Shown here: piece by piece, positions 1 through 6,695 of the stretch
Position numbering within the stretch: the first letter of the stretch is position 1
How the letters are laid out: each line of letters starts with the position of its first letter
NCBI GenBank assembly: GCA_019314185.1
Contig: JAFCZU010000179.1
Location: 1 to 6,726, forward strand
From: Deltaproteobacteria bacterium
GTDB taxonomy: Bacteria > Desulfobacterota > Desulfobacteria > Desulfobacterales > ETH-SRB1
Reading direction: 5' to 3'
DNA: 6,726 nt
Position numbers and translations under genes: made by a program
The notes under the pieces: generated by a model
Database searches by the model: none
What the model saw: only the letters and a program-made list of their open reading frames with translations
What the model was told of the DNA's origin: nothing

Positions 1-1766
1 GCAGACATTTACTTTCATCGCTTGATCTTACACCCGCAAACATCAACTTTTGCGGTGGCGGCAATATGGAATTGCTTCTTCCAAACACAAAAAATGTTTT
101 GGAATGGTTGAATAAGTTTGAATATGAAATTAATGAATGGCTGCTTAAAGAGTTTAAAGGACAGCTTGCCCTTAATGTTGCAAAAGTACCAATGTTCCGT
201 GATGAACTTAATAGTAATTTCGGTGCAATGAAAAATAAATTGCAAAATCGGCTTTCTTTAGCGAAAAAGCACAAATTCAAAGAACAAACCGGTAGTAAAG
301 ATTTTTGGATTAGGCATGAAAAACCTCTTTCTTCACCGGTACGTATTTGCCGGTCATGCAATCTCATGCAGGTGCCTGATTCCGATGTATTATGTTCGCA
401 ATGCTCCAAGCAGAAAAAAATCGGCGAAGTTCTTCCCAAAACCAAAGCTCTTCTGTTTTTATCCGGTTTGAATGAAAAAATTACAAATATCCCATATGAG
501 TCGATAACATTCGGGAATTTCGGTACGGTCTATCTCTTTGAAAGACAGGAATCTTTAAAACTCGGTGTGAATAGTGGTTATGCTGAAATGCTTTCAATTA
601 ATTTCGAGGAGCATCAATCAAAGGGTTTTTACTGCCTTTCCAACATTCTTCCAACAGCAAAAAGGGAAATGGTTCTTGAAACGGAAAAAGATTTATCCAG
701 CAAAACGGATTATGAGAGAGAAGGACGCGTCAGAATTAATCAGACATTGAGCTTTACAACTATTGCAAAAATGGCTGAAGGCGATAGCAAGCTCGGCTTA
801 TTAAAAATGGATGTGGATAATCTTGGGCAGATATTTTCCATTGGCTTTCATGCTGATGGCAACATTCAAGGCAGACCATCAAGGTTTTTATCAATATCAA
901 GGGTTTCTACTTTAAGCCGGGAATTGACCTATTTTTTGAATGGTCTTATTGCTTGGGCGTGTGAGCAGATTGCGGAGAAATGGAAAAATAATAGTAGCTG
1001 GGGAAGTAAGGTTGGGTATAATAATAGTGATATTTCAAATATATTTTATGTTGTTTTTTCCGGCGGCGATGACCTTTTTATCATTGGTCCGTGGGATCAA
1101 ATAATAACGCTGGCTCATTTAATAAGATCCATGTTCAAAGATTTTACCTGCCATAATCCAAATTTTACTATCTCTGCCGGTATTTTCATCTGTAAGCCTA
1201 AATATCCAATTTCGCTTGCGGCTCAAAAAGTTGAAGAAGCCCTTGAGAGATCCAAAGTTAGAGGTAAAAATAGAATAACACTATTTGGAGATACTGTATC
1301 ATGGAATTACGAAGACAAAGAAAAAAGCCGCATATTTGATGATACAATAATGTCGAGATATACCACTTTTGAAAGCAGCGAAATAGGCAGTGAAACAATA
1401 CATTTGCGTGACAAAGCTGAATCTATAGAAAAAACGGTTGTTCCGTTAACCAGATTAGTAAAATTTCAGGAACACCTGTTGAGTCTTTACAAATCAAAGA
1501 AGATGCCTCGCGGTTTTGTTCACCGCTTAATAGAAGGGCAAAAAATGTTTTTTTCAAAAACATATAATTTGGATAAGGAACGTGAAGAGGAGACCCACAA
1601 TGCAATGGTTTTTCCTTATCTTTTTTATATCATGCACAGAAATCTCGCCCCGGATGTACGGCAGGAAATTCAGCAGGATTTAATTACAGGCGGAGAAGCA
1701 ATCTCACTGCTAAGGCAGATTGAAATACCTGCCTCCATGTTTTTGATGAAAACGAGGACAGGTTGA
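1..1766 (+). CDS. cas10: Cas10/Csm1, type III-A CRISPR signalling subunit (5' partial)
   Basis: Large subunit of the Csm effector complex. In this family the two Palm domains make cyclic oligoadenylate from ATP when target RNA is bound. Codons are in phase from base 3 and the frame is open to the left edge. The segment before the first ATG (base 66) reads NFCGGGN followed by MELLLPNT, the conserved Palm1 GGG(N/H) region, so the gene starts upstream and any HD DNase domain is outside the window. Numbering from the Met at base 66: a zinc-ribbon-like CxxC pair at C95/C98 and C110/C113; Palm2 entry LLKMDVDNLG with D249 and D251; the GGDD motif at 333-336 (bases 1062-1073) inside VVFSGGDDLFIIG; the following ISAGI and KVRGKNRITLFG elements; and a C-terminal helical domain from about 470. 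GGDD is intact, so cyclase activity is expected. It ends 39 bp before csm2. Family assignment is firm; HD status is unknown. Confidence 0.96.
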   Translation, partial: RHLLSSLDLTPANINFCGGGNMELLLPNTKNVLEWLNKFEYEINEWLLKEFKGQLALNVAKVPMFRDELNSNFGAMKNKLQNRLSLAKKHKFKEQTGSKDFWIRHEKPLSSPVRICRSCNLMQVPDSDVLCSQCSKQKKIGEVLPKTKALLFLSGLNEKITNIPYESITFGNFGTVYLFERQESLKLGVNSGYAEMLSINFEEHQSKGFYCLSNILPTAKREMVLETEKDLSSKTDYEREGRVRINQTLSFTTIAKMAEGDSKLGLLKMDVDNLGQIFSIGFHADGNIQGRPSRFLSISRVSTLSRELTYFLNGLIAWACEQIAEKWKNNSSWGSKVGYNNSDISNIFYVVFSGGDDLFIIGPWDQIITLAHLIRSMFKDFTCHNPNFTISAGIFICKPKYPISLAAQKVEEALERSKVRGKNRITLFGDTVSWNYEDKEKSRIFDDTIMSRYTTFESSEIGSETIHLRDKAESIEKTVVPLTRLVKFQEHLLSLYKSKKMPRGFVHRLIEGQKMFFSKTYNLDKEREEETHNAMVFPYLFYIMHRNLAPDVRQEIQQDLITGGEAISLLRQIEIPASMFLMKTRTG

Positions 1767-1791
1767 CGTACAATCAATAAAGTAAATAGAT

Positions 1792-1800
1792 AAAGGGGGA
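1792..1800 (+). promoter_or_regulatory. Ribosome binding site of csm2
   Basis: AAAGGGGGA ends 5 bases before the csm2 ATG at 1806. It lies in the 39-bp gap after cas10, the longest intergenic gap between the main genes. The gap is too short to show a convincing separate promoter. Confidence 0.7.
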
Positions 1801-1805
1801 ATACA

Positions 1806-2237
1806 ATGTCTGATAAAAAATATGAGAATAAAGCTATTGAGAAAATAATAACACAACATTTAATTTCAAAAACCTTTGCTGAAATTGATGTTGACCTATT
1901 TGCGCCTGATGGCAAATGGGCTTCCCAGATCGCAGAATATCTGGGAGACAAAATGAAAGTTAATCAGCTAAGAAAAGTATTTAGTGAATTAAAAAACATT
2001 GAGCTTGCGCTTAAGAGGCAGGGAAAGAAAGACTCAGATGACTTTAATGAACCCCGGCTTTCTCTTCTGATACCCCAACTTGCTTATGCCAAGGCCAGAA
2101 AACTGATTAGAAAAGATTTTTATGAGTTAATGAAGGTTGTTATTGGGGATAAAAAAACGACTAAAATCAAAAAAGTAGGTGACTATCGAAGGTTTGTTGA
2201 ATTTATGACGGCAATCGTCGCCTATCACAAGCAGTAG
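1806..2237 (+). CDS. csm2: Csm2, small (Cas11-type) subunit of the type III-A complex
   Basis: A 143-residue, mainly helical, basic protein. Csm2 copies form the inner filament of the Csm complex next to the crRNA-target duplex and have no catalytic role in known systems. Family features visible are FAPDGKWASQIAEYLG (32-47) followed by the helix MKVNQLRKVFSELKNIE (50-66), and the C-terminal signature around 125-142 ending FMTAIVAYHK. Length is in the usual range for Csm2. The start is supported by AAAGGGGGA at 1792-1800, 5 bases before the ATG. It lies between cas10 and csm3, the standard type III-A position. Confidence 0.94.
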   Translation: MSDKKYENKAIEKIITQHLISKTFAEIDVDLFAPDGKWASQIAEYLGDKMKVNQLRKVFSELKNIELALKRQGKKDSDDFNEPRLSLLIPQLAYAKARKLIRKDFYELMKVVIGDKKTTKIKKVGDYRRFVEFMTAIVAYHKQ

Positions 2238-2244
2238 TCCAATT

Positions 2245-2250
2245 AGGAGG
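2245..2250 (+). promoter_or_regulatory. Ribosome binding site of csm3
   Basis: A perfect AGGAGG, 7 bases before the ATG at 2258. It is the strongest ribosome site in the operon. This fits the need for several Csm3 copies per complex. Confidence 0.85.
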
Positions 2251-2257
2251 TACAAAT

Positions 2258-3076
2258 ATGGATAAACCCAAATTTGAGTTCAAAGGCAAATATTTAATTG
2301 ATGCGGATCTCCGGCTCAAAACTGCGCTTCATATAGGCGGCACGGAAGCAGGCTTTGAAATTGGCGGAATTGACAATCCGGTAATAAAAGACCCCATGAC
2401 AGGAATGCCGTATATTCCCGGATCGTCCTTGAAAGGAAAAATGAGGAGTTTGCTGGAATGGGCGCATGACCTTGTAAAACCGGAAAAAAGCGGTGAAAAC
2501 TGGAAGGCGGGCCCTGCAAAAGATAGCAGTCAAGATGTTTGCATTGTATTTGGCATTGCGGCAGAAGGTCATAAGGGGCAAAATCTACCAGGTCCTACTC
2601 GCCTTACCGTTTTAGATGCATATCCCAAGAATGCTAATGGTTATGATCAAAAGGCGAAATGGGAACAATATATGGGCGAGGGTCTCTTTACGGAAATCAA
2701 GACCGAGAACAGCATAGACCGTTTGACATCCGCCGCCAACCCCCGACCCGTGGAAAGGGTGCCCGCAGATTCAGTGTTTCGAACTCAGTTTATTTTTGAC
2801 ATTTATGAAGATGCTGATTTTAATCGGCTCAAGGTTCTTTTTGAGGGCATGACTCTTTTAGAAGATTCCACTCTTGGAGGAGGCGGTTCAAGAGGTTCCG
2901 GCAGGATAAAATTTGAAAATATCACCATAACACAAAGGCACAAAGGATACTACCTTGGAACAGAAGAAAATGAGTTAAGAGAGGTGAAAATAAACGGCAG
3001 CAAATCTGCGAAGGAATTTGTTGATAATTTCAGCAGTATTTTTCCGGAAACGAAAAAGGATGAGAATGATGGATGA
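2258..3076 (+). CDS. csm3: Csm3, backbone RAMP (Cas7) and target-RNA nuclease
   Basis: Cas7-like backbone subunit of 272 residues that polymerises along the crRNA spacer and cuts target RNA at 6-nt intervals in characterised Csm complexes. Visible motifs: LRLKTALHIGG (18-28); GGIDNPVIKDP (36-46), in which D39 (codon at 2372) corresponds to the catalytic Asp known as D33/D32 in streptococcal and staphylococcal Csm3; YIPGSSLKGKMRSLLEWA (52-69); the TEIKTENSIDR element (145-155) with ERVPADSVF (166-174); and the glycine-rich loop LGGGGSRGSGRIKF (206-219). The catalytic Asp is present, so RNA cleavage should be retained. The protein is longer than the roughly 215-220 residues usual for Csm3. The excess includes a charged C-terminal tail after about 225. 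AGGAGG lies 7 bases before the ATG. The 3' end overlaps csm4. Confidence 0.96.
   Translation: MDKPKFEFKGKYLIDADLRLKTALHIGGTEAGFEIGGIDNPVIKDPMTGMPYIPGSSLKGKMRSLLEWAHDLVKPEKSGENWKAGPAKDSSQDVCIVFGIAAEGHKGQNLPGPTRLTVLDAYPKNANGYDQKAKWEQYMGEGLFTEIKTENSIDRLTSAANPRPVERVPADSVFRTQFIFDIYEDADFNRLKVLFEGMTLLEDSTLGGGGSRGSGRIKFENITITQRHKGYYLGTEENELREVKINGSKSAKEFVDNFSSIFPETKKDENDG
3056..3060 (+). promoter_or_regulatory. Ribosome binding site deciding the csm4 start
   Basis: AAGGA within the 3' end of csm3 is 5 bases before ATG 3066 and 8 before ATG 3069. It supports a start here rather than at ATG 3018. The site lies inside csm3, so translation of the two genes is probably coupled. Confidence 0.6.
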
Positions 3077-4094
3077 ATATGTCGTGAAACTTTTGCCACG
3101 ATCAGGCATGGAAGGCGGGTTTCCCTCAGACACCCTGTTTGGGGCATTTTCCTGGGCAATACGTGATCTTTATGGTGAACAAAGGCTTTGTGAAATCCTC
3201 GACACCTTTAATCTTAATCCTCTCTTTTTGCTGAGCAGCGCCTTTCCCTTTAAAGAGTATGGGAAACAGACCCGTTATTATGTCCCCAAACCGATATATC
3301 CGCCTTTAACTGATAGTGAAATTCGCCGAATTGCGGATGAAAATACCCATCGTATTAAAACAAGACGGTACCATTCATCAAAACTCAACTGGATCAAAAC
3401 AGCGGAAAAATACAAACATTATCGTAAAATTGAATTAATCAGCCTGGATATGCTAAGGGTAATAGCTGATGAAGGGCTGTCAGGGGAGGAAATTCTTTTT
3501 CAGCAATATTTGTCAGGAACAATCACTGACCCTTCTTGGAAAAAAGCAGAAGGAGTGCAGAAAAACAGCCTCGACAGGCTCAGCATGAGCACTTCCGGCG
3601 CCGGCAACACCTTTTATAATGAAGAATCTTTTCTTGCCGGTTCGTTCGGGTTATATTTCCTTTTAAAATCCGATGCGTTTTCCTTCATTGAACCGATATT
3701 AATGTTTCTGGAAGATTCAGGGATAGGCACAAATACCAGAACAGGAAAAAATCATTTTAAAATTATTTGGGGGAAAATTGAAGTTACCAATAACACTCCT
3801 GGCAACTCGTTTGTTTCATTGTCAAGGTATTTCCAGAACAATCCTTTTGATATATCAAAAAGTTTTTATGAAACTGTTTTTATTCGCTCAAAGGTTCATT
3901 CTCGAGAAGAATTCCATAGCGAAGATGTATGGAAAGATGCGGTTATTTATTTCAAAGAGGGGTCTATTATAACGCCCAAAGAAAAAACAGACCGTTTTGG
4001 AGGAATCTACCCCGTCAAATCCATTCAGGGGAAAACCATTTACCAGTACGGCTTTGCTTATCCATTTTGGGGGAAATTCGCACAAGGAGTATAG
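3069..4094 (+). CDS. csm4: Csm4, Cas5-like crRNA 5'-handle-binding subunit
   Basis: RAMP protein of 341 residues. In the family it caps the crRNA 5' end, holds the 8-nt repeat-derived handle and docks Cas10. The N-terminus YVVKLLPRSG leads to PSDTLFGAFSWAI (19-31), the Csm4 SDTLFGA signature. A middle segment NSLDRLSMSTSGAGNTFY (166-183) and a C-terminal glycine motif IGTNTRTGKNHF (219-230) also match Csm4. Start choice: the frame is open back to an ATG at 3018, but that would add 17 residues of unrelated sequence and overlap csm3 by 59 bp. The adjacent ATGs at 3066 and 3069 sit 5 and 8 bases after AAGGA (3056-3060), giving an 8-11 bp overlap that suggests translational coupling. I take 3069; 3066 is equally possible and differs by one Met. 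Confidence 0.93.
   Translation: MDEYVVKLLPRSGMEGGFPSDTLFGAFSWAIRDLYGEQRLCEILDTFNLNPLFLLSSAFPFKEYGKQTRYYVPKPIYPPLTDSEIRRIADENTHRIKTRRYHSSKLNWIKTAEKYKHYRKIELISLDMLRVIADEGLSGEEILFQQYLSGTITDPSWKKAEGVQKNSLDRLSMSTSGAGNTFYNEESFLAGSFGLYFLLKSDAFSFIEPILMFLEDSGIGTNTRTGKNHFKIIWGKIEVTNNTPGNSFVSLSRYFQNNPFDISKSFYETVFIRSKVHSREEFHSEDVWKDAVIYFKEGSIITPKEKTDRFGGIYPVKSIQGKTIYQYGFAYPFWGKFAQGV
4084..4089 (+). promoter_or_regulatory. Ribosome binding site of csm5
   Basis: AAGGAG lies in the last codons of csm4, 8 bases before the csm5 ATG at 4098. It confirms the annotated csm5 start. Confidence 0.75.
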
Positions 4095-4097
4095 ATA

Positions 4098-5474
4098 ATG
4101 AAAATTAGAATCAAAGTTCTTTCTCCTGTTCATATTGGATGCGGGGAAACCTATTCCGGCCTGAATTATATTATTGATAAGGGTAATCTTTATTACATCG
4201 ATCCAGATAGAGTTTTAGAGAATCTTGACGGTTATCAGAACACCTTTGTGAAATGGCTTGAAAGCGAGTCTAATAAGATAGCAGGATTTGAGTCCAAGAT
4301 TGATGAATTTAAAAAAACCCGTAAATTCAAAGAAAAAAAGGAATATACCAGCAAACTTCGTCCAATAACAAATCAATTCCATCTCAAAAAATTCTGTTAT
4401 TTGAATAAAGTTCCTCTTACTTTACTAAATAATGCGGCTAATTATGCCATTCCAGTAAAAGAGAAGATTTTCGATTCAACAGATATCGCAAAATTCATTT
4501 CACAAATAAACAGACATTATATCCCCGGAACCGAGATCAAGGGAGCTATAAGAACAGCGGTGCTCTATAAATTATTCAAGGATAATAACAACCTTTTTCA
4601 GGAAATAAAGAAGGATATAGAAAAATTTGGTTCAAAAAACTCCGGCAAAATTGACACTGTGAAAAATAAAAAAAGGCCGAATAGTAATATAAAAAAAGAG
4701 TTAAATAAAAAAATGAGGGAACTTGCCCAAAAAATGGAGAATTTGGCGCTTAAGAGCCCGGGAAAGAATGACGCCAAATATGATTTACTAAAATACCTGT
4801 TTATTAGCGACAGCAATTTACGCGAGCCATTTGATACACTTGCTATTGCCTATGCAACACCGCTTAATAGCAGTCGTTTCTTCAAGCTTTATTATGAATA
4901 CTGCAAGCCTGAGACTGTTTTTAAGTTTGAAGATATATCTGTTGAAAATACCGCAATTAAAATGAATAAGCTTGGATTCACCGCAAAGCAAAAAAATGTT
5001 GTTTCAAGTCTTGAAAGCATCTTTGCTTGTTGTCACGATTTTAGCCATGATTTACTCGAAGAAGAGATAACTTTTTATAAAACTCATGGAAAAATCCCCA
5101 TAGTTGATCACCTCAGAAATATTGCCAAGGTAAATACAGCCGAAAGTCCGGTTTTAAGGATCGGCAAAGACCAGGGTTTTTTGAGCTTAACAATGGGACT
5201 GCTTTTCAAGAAAAAAGAACCTGACCTCTATGAAAATGTATTGATTCATGCCACAAAATCAAAAAGTTACGATTCCAGTCATGGAGGACCGCTTCCCAAA
5301 ACCAGAAAGGTCGTTCATTATGATGGTGATGAATTAACTTCCGGCTGGGTCAAAATCCTGCCACAGGAAAACGACTTCTCCATAGAGTCTAAACAGTTAA
5401 AGAGTTTATCCGATAATAAATCACCCACAAAAGACAGCTTAAACGCACTTATGAACAAATGGGGCAAACCATGA
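4098..5474 (+). CDS. csm5: Csm5, RAMP (Cas7-like) subunit at the crRNA 3' end
   Basis: A 458-residue RAMP protein that in known Csm complexes caps the 3' end of the backbone and takes part in crRNA maturation by recruiting host nucleases. Motifs: MKIRIKVLSPVHIGCGETYSG at the N-terminus, the classic Csm5 opening; HYIPGTEIKGAIRTAVLYKL (140-159); YLFISDSNLREPFDTLAI (233-250), the conserved FxISDS stretch; RIGKDQGFLSLTMGLLF (354-370); and LPKTRKV (399-405) before a terminal GWVKI. Residues about 165-220 form a lysine-rich, probably helical insertion encoded by very A-rich DNA. The ATG is 3 bp after the csm4 stop, with AAGGAG at 4084-4089 inside the csm4 end. The stop codon overlaps the next start (ATGA at 5471-5474). 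Family assignment is firm. Confidence 0.94.
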   Translation: MKIRIKVLSPVHIGCGETYSGLNYIIDKGNLYYIDPDRVLENLDGYQNTFVKWLESESNKIAGFESKIDEFKKTRKFKEKKEYTSKLRPITNQFHLKKFCYLNKVPLTLLNNAANYAIPVKEKIFDSTDIAKFISQINRHYIPGTEIKGAIRTAVLYKLFKDNNNLFQEIKKDIEKFGSKNSGKIDTVKNKKRPNSNIKKELNKKMRELAQKMENLALKSPGKNDAKYDLLKYLFISDSNLREPFDTLAIAYATPLNSSRFFKLYYEYCKPETVFKFEDISVENTAIKMNKLGFTAKQKNVVSSLESIFACCHDFSHDLLEEEITFYKTHGKIPIVDHLRNIAKVNTAESPVLRIGKDQGFLSLTMGLLFKKKEPDLYENVLIHATKSKSYDSSHGGPLPKTRKVVHYDGDELTSGWVKILPQENDFSIESKQLKSLSDNKSPTKDSLNALMNKWGKP

Positions 5475-6562
5475 AAATATTTATTTGCACTGCCGGGACT
5501 TCCATTGCCACTAACAATAATTTCGATATTAAAGATATAGAGAATGAACCATTCTCTGATTATGATAAATATGAAATTCAACTGGTTGCTTTACGCCAAC
5601 AGGTTGAAGAAGTCTTTTCAAGATTGGATTTGTTGCGCGAATTAGATCAGACTTCAGCGGAGATCAAAAGTCTTGCCAAAATGGGATTGGAAAAAGGAGA
5701 TCATGTTTTTCTCCTTGTTTCAGATACTGTTGACGGTATGGTATGCGCAGAAATCAATAAAGAATACCTTATCCGAAATTGGAACTGTGAGGTAAGCCTG
5801 GAAAAAATATCAGGTCTGCAATCTTCCAATTCAAAGGCATTTAGTGAAAAAGGCCTTAAAAATCTTTTGGATAAAGTAATCTCTCTTCTTGAAAAATACA
5901 GTTATCAGGAGGTCTGCTTGAATATTACCGCCGGCTATAAAAGCGTAATTCCTTATCTTACGTTATTGGGAATGCTTTATGATAAGCCTATTAAATATAT
6001 TTATGAAAAATCTAATGAAATAATAACTCTTGATAAAATTCCACTTAAATATGATGAAGAAACTATCTTAGCTGTTGAAGATAAACTGCTGTTGATCGAA
6101 AAAGATACAGAAATCAGCCTTGAATTATGGAAACAGGGAATACCTTTTGAAAAGCGGAAACATTATTCGTTTTTATTGCAGGAATCAAGTCCCGGTCGTG
6201 TCACCATGTCTGCAATTGGTCTGATTTTTTATGAAAAATTCAAAACAGACTATCCTCCTGAACTTGTAAGAGACCTTACTCCTCCAAAAGAGAAAACTAT
6301 AATTCTAAAAGATGACCATGGTAAAGACACTTTATTTTCATTTTCAAAAAAGATCGTCAATTCTCCTTTTGTAAAGGGGGTAATCAATTCTTTACCATAC
6401 AATCCACACCAGTCAGACCCTATAAAAGAATGTTTTAATGACGGGAAAATAGAAATTGTTCTTGTCAAAACCGATCCCGGATATGGGATTGTCGTTCAGA
6501 CAACAGGAAGAAATATGCAGGAAACTGAACGGATAGCAAAACTGCTCCAAAAAAAGCTATAG
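5471..6562 (+). CDS. CARF-domain cOA-activated effector with wHTH and RelE-like C-terminus (Csm6 position)
   Basis: A 363-residue protein from ATG 5471, chosen because the ATGA overlap with the csm5 stop is a standard coupled start and MKIFICTAGTS is the exact CARF opening; ATG 5459 would add four residues. Residues 1 to about 190 are a CARF domain of the APE2256/Crn1 kind: TAGTS (7-11), FLLVSDTVDG (80-89), and NITAGYKSVIPYLTLLG (151-167), then a strand before a YIYEKSNEIITL segment. It should sense cyclic oligoadenylate made by the neighbouring Cas10. S11 and K157 match the positions of the ring-nuclease residues S11 and K168 of Sso2081. Residues about 212-258 look like a winged helix. Residues about 270-363 (helix KKIVNSPFVKGVINSL, strands KIEIVLV and YGIVVQTTGR, final helix) resemble a RelE/ParE fold. 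No HEPN R-x4-6-H motif exists anywhere. By analogy with Cami1 it may be a ribosome-dependent mRNA interferase. CARF is certain; RelE is inference. Confidence 0.88.
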   Translation: MKIFICTAGTSIATNNNFDIKDIENEPFSDYDKYEIQLVALRQQVEEVFSRLDLLRELDQTSAEIKSLAKMGLEKGDHVFLLVSDTVDGMVCAEINKEYLIRNWNCEVSLEKISGLQSSNSKAFSEKGLKNLLDKVISLLEKYSYQEVCLNITAGYKSVIPYLTLLGMLYDKPIKYIYEKSNEIITLDKIPLKYDEETILAVEDKLLLIEKDTEISLELWKQGIPFEKRKHYSFLLQESSPGRVTMSAIGLIFYEKFKTDYPPELVRDLTPPKEKTIILKDDHGKDTLFSFSKKIVNSPFVKGVINSLPYNPHQSDPIKECFNDGKIEIVLVKTDPGYGIVVQTTGRNMQETERIAKLLQKKL

Positions 6563-6587
6563 AAGAGCAAGGAGTTGGAGCCAAGAC

Positions 6588-6695
6588 ATGCTTGCCAAAG
6601 TAAAAAAGTTATGGGAAGTCGGGAAGTGGTTTGTCTTATTTGGGAACAAACGCTACGTGGCGCGCCATGTAATAGTATATAGAGAACTATGTTAA
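6588..6695 (+). CDS. Possible 35-residue small ORF downstream of the CARF effector
   Basis: ATG 6588 to TAA 6693-6695 encodes a short basic peptide starting MLAKVKKLWEVGKWF and ending VARHVIVYRELC. GGAG at 6577-6580 is 7 bases upstream, a plausible ribosome site, and AAGGAG lies further back at 6569-6574. It begins 25 bp after the effector stop. I do not recognise the product. It is cationic with aromatic residues and has no clear transmembrane segment. It may be a real small gene, a remnant, or chance; short ORFs with a ribosome site are common by chance in such DNA. Confidence 0.3.
   Translation: MLAKVKKLWEVGKWFVLFGNKRYVARHVIVYRELC
6655..6670. repeat. GC-rich near-perfect palindrome
   Basis: TGGCGCGCCA at 6658-6667 is a perfect 10-bp palindrome. 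It extends to 16 bp (6655-6670) with one mismatched pair. It stands out in AT-rich DNA but has no T-run after it, so it is not a typical terminator. It falls inside the possible small ORF. Function unknown; it may be chance. Confidence 0.3.

Noticed and set aside
66..1766. Cas10 starting at ATG 66
   Set aside because: Conserved Palm1 sequence FCGGGN is encoded in frame just upstream and the frame is open to the edge; no ribosome site precedes base 66.
1670..1951. Minus-strand open frames, e.g. 1670-1951, 2294-2581, 4598-4816, 5318-5581
   Set aside because: All are antisense to well-supported cas genes. Their products are low-complexity or hydrophobic mirror sequences without recognisable domains.
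3018..3068. Csm4 starting at ATG 3018
   Set aside because: Adds 17 residues unlike Csm4 and a 59-bp overlap with csm3. The AAGGA site favours 3066/3069.
3778..3972. Plus-strand 64-codon frame inside csm4
   Set aside because: Out-of-frame shadow of csm4 with no ribosome site and no recognisable motif.
5459..5470. CARF effector starting at ATG 5459
   Set aside because: The four extra residues precede the natural CARF first strand. The ATGA junction at 5471 is the usual coupled start.
5471..6562. Classical Csm6/Csx1 HEPN RNase
   Set aside because: I searched the translation for R-x4-6-H. The only R-H proximity is R-K-H near residue 230, which does not fit.
6290..6562. PD-(D/E)xK nuclease (Card1/Can2-like) in the effector C-terminus
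   Set aside because: No D followed by a strand with an E-x-K arrangement is visible; KIEIVLVK has the wrong spacing.
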